Shown: positions 63,065-64,000 of the stretch, piece after piece | Position numbering within the stretch: the first letter of the stretch is position 1 | How the letters are laid out: every line of letters begins with the position of its first letter | Assembly (NCBI GenBank): GCA_013398955.1 | Contig: VWPU01009432.1 | Location: forward strand, 140,001 to 204,000 | Direction: 5' to 3' | Source: Callaeas wilsoni | Lineage: Eukaryota; Chordata; Aves; Passeriformes; Callaeidae | DNA: 64,000 bases | The notes under the pieces: generated by a model | What the model was told of the DNA's origin: nothing | What the model saw: only the letters and a program-made list of their open reading frames with translations | The model's database searches: none | Made by a program: the position numbers and the translations under genes

Positions 63065-63690
63065 GTTGTGTCATGGCAGCCAGGAGTCAACCATGTCCTG
63101 AGGTGCAGCAGACACCGTATCGCCAGCAGATCAAAGGATGCGATTGTCCCCTGCAGCTCTGCACTAGTGTGGAGTCACCCCAAGCCCTGTGTACAGTTTT
63201 GGATGCCACAGTCTAAGAAGGATATCGGGCTGTTAGAAAGCATCCAAAGGAGGGCTAAGAAGATGCTAAAGGGTCCTGAGAGGAAGCCAAACAAGGAACA
63301 GCTGAGGTCACTTGGTCTGTTCAGCCTGGAGGAGAGCAGACGTGGGAAGACCTCATTGCCGTTAAAACTTCGTCATGGGGGGAAGAGGAGGAGGAGACCC
63401 TGATCTCTTCTCTGTGGACAGGACCCAAGAGAACAGCATGAAGCTGTGTCAGGGGAAGTTTAGGCTGGCTATTAGGAAAAGGTTCTTCACCCAGGAGTGG
63501 TGAGGTACTGGAACAGGCTCCCAAGAGAAGTGGTCACAGCACCAGCCTGACAGAGTTCAGGAAGCATTTGGAAAATGCTCTCAGGCACAGGGTGTGACTC
63601 TTGAGGTCCTATGCAGGGCCAGGAGCTGGACTTTATGATCCTTGTGGTTCCCTTCCAACTCAGCATATTCCATGACTGTCTGACTTTTTT
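63065..63690 (+). mobile_element. CR1 LINE copy with intact 3' end
   Basis: The translation around 63170-63240 gives PCVQFWMPQSKKDIGLLES, then IQRRAKKMLKGPE, matching the end of CR1 ORF2. The 3' untranslated blocks follow in order: GGAAGTTTAGGCTGGCTATT, AGGAAAAGGTTCTTCACCC, GTGGTCACAGCACCAGCCTG, GGGCCAGGAGCTGGACTTTA, and a tail ATTCCATGACTGTCTGA related to the CR1 terminal ATTCTATGATTCTATGA. It is 5'-truncated, the best-preserved CR1 in the window and therefore probably the youngest. A degenerate GGGGGAAGAGGAGGAGGAG purine stretch lies inside. Confidence 0.92.
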
Positions 63691-64000
63691 TTCCAGATTT
63701 CAGAATAAATAGTTTTCCATAAAGTGCACAATTTTGTTTGAAATCTTAAATTTTGTACAGCTCTAAGATGATTTGCATTGGTCTGTCAGAGGTATGGTTA
63801 TCAAAATGACAAAGTAATTGTTTTTGTTACCACTAGCATATAACATGCAGCAAGCTGAATATCTGTAATTTTCATTACAAAAGCATGGCTGTTTCGCCTT
63901 TCTGTAGTTGCATTGTTGAATGTTGAGCTACAAATGGATAGATTTCCATGTTCAGGTCGGGTGTTAGTGTTCTCCTCAGTGGATACTATCCGTTATGTGA

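Larger units (their letters stand above)
33851..64000. other. Intergenic DNA upstream of CDIN1
   Basis: About 30 kb with no coding exon, tRNA or small RNA that I can recognise. It is AT-rich and contains at least five CR1/L3 remnants, minor tandem repeats and the inverted repeats and motif blocks listed separately. In human the region 5' of CDIN1 is also gene-poor, as I recall. The open frames of 60-150 codons here show no known domains and are either repeat-derived or chance. Confidence 0.75.

Noticed and set aside
63068..63403. 111-codon plus-strand open frame as a gene
   Set aside because: It is CR1 ORF2 end and 3' untranslated sequence read in one frame.

Overview
This is vertebrate nuclear DNA, most likely avian. 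The evidence is several CR1 LINE copies that carry the bird CR1 3' end, a solo long terminal repeat (LTR) of bird ERVL type, AT-rich introns and intergenic DNA, and one compact CpG island. I saw no bacterial operons, CRISPR arrays or phage genes, and I recognised no tRNA or rRNA gene. Almost every open reading frame over 60 codons is chance or repeat-derived.

The only recognisable protein-coding gene is the 5' part of CDIN1 (C15orf41; CDAN1-interacting nuclease 1) on the minus strand. Four coding exons can be placed to the base. Exon 1 is 33154-33254 with the ATG at 33254, exon 2 is 6556-6601, exon 3 is 5636-5700 and exon 4 is 2334-2394. All are flanked by GT/AG splice sites, their phases join, and together they encode residues 1-91. 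That numbering matches the human protein as I remember it. The remaining exons, including the predicted nuclease domain, lie beyond base 1. In human, MEIS2 lies beyond the 3' end of CDIN1, so it may lie further left here.

Layout: 1-2333 is the start of intron 4; 2395-5635 is intron 3; 5701-6555 is intron 2, which holds a candidate conserved regulatory block at 6121-6530; 6602-33153 is the 26.5 kb intron 1. Intron 1 contains a (TTA)15(TTG)11 microsatellite, a 25-bp near-perfect palindrome, a long pyrimidine-rich tract, a CpG-enriched patch near 26.7 kb and the 880-bp solo LTR at 28310-29189. The CpG-island promoter covers about 32.88-33.85 kb. It has two tandem GC boxes, three tandem YY1-type sites and, further upstream of the gene, an almost eight-copy GGCCCC repeat, which reads GGGGCC on the gene strand. 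From 33.9 to 64 kb is upstream intergenic DNA without a recognisable gene. It carries at least five CR1-type fragments, inverted repeats and a few motif-dense blocks that could be enhancers.

The most unusual structures are the GGGGCC promoter repeat, a CR1 copy (55.6-56.7 kb) interrupted by a 93-bp segment that recurs ungapped 1.76 kb downstream, the YY1-motif cluster in the antisense intronic LTR, and several sharp inverted repeats. I found no convincing undescribed gene system.
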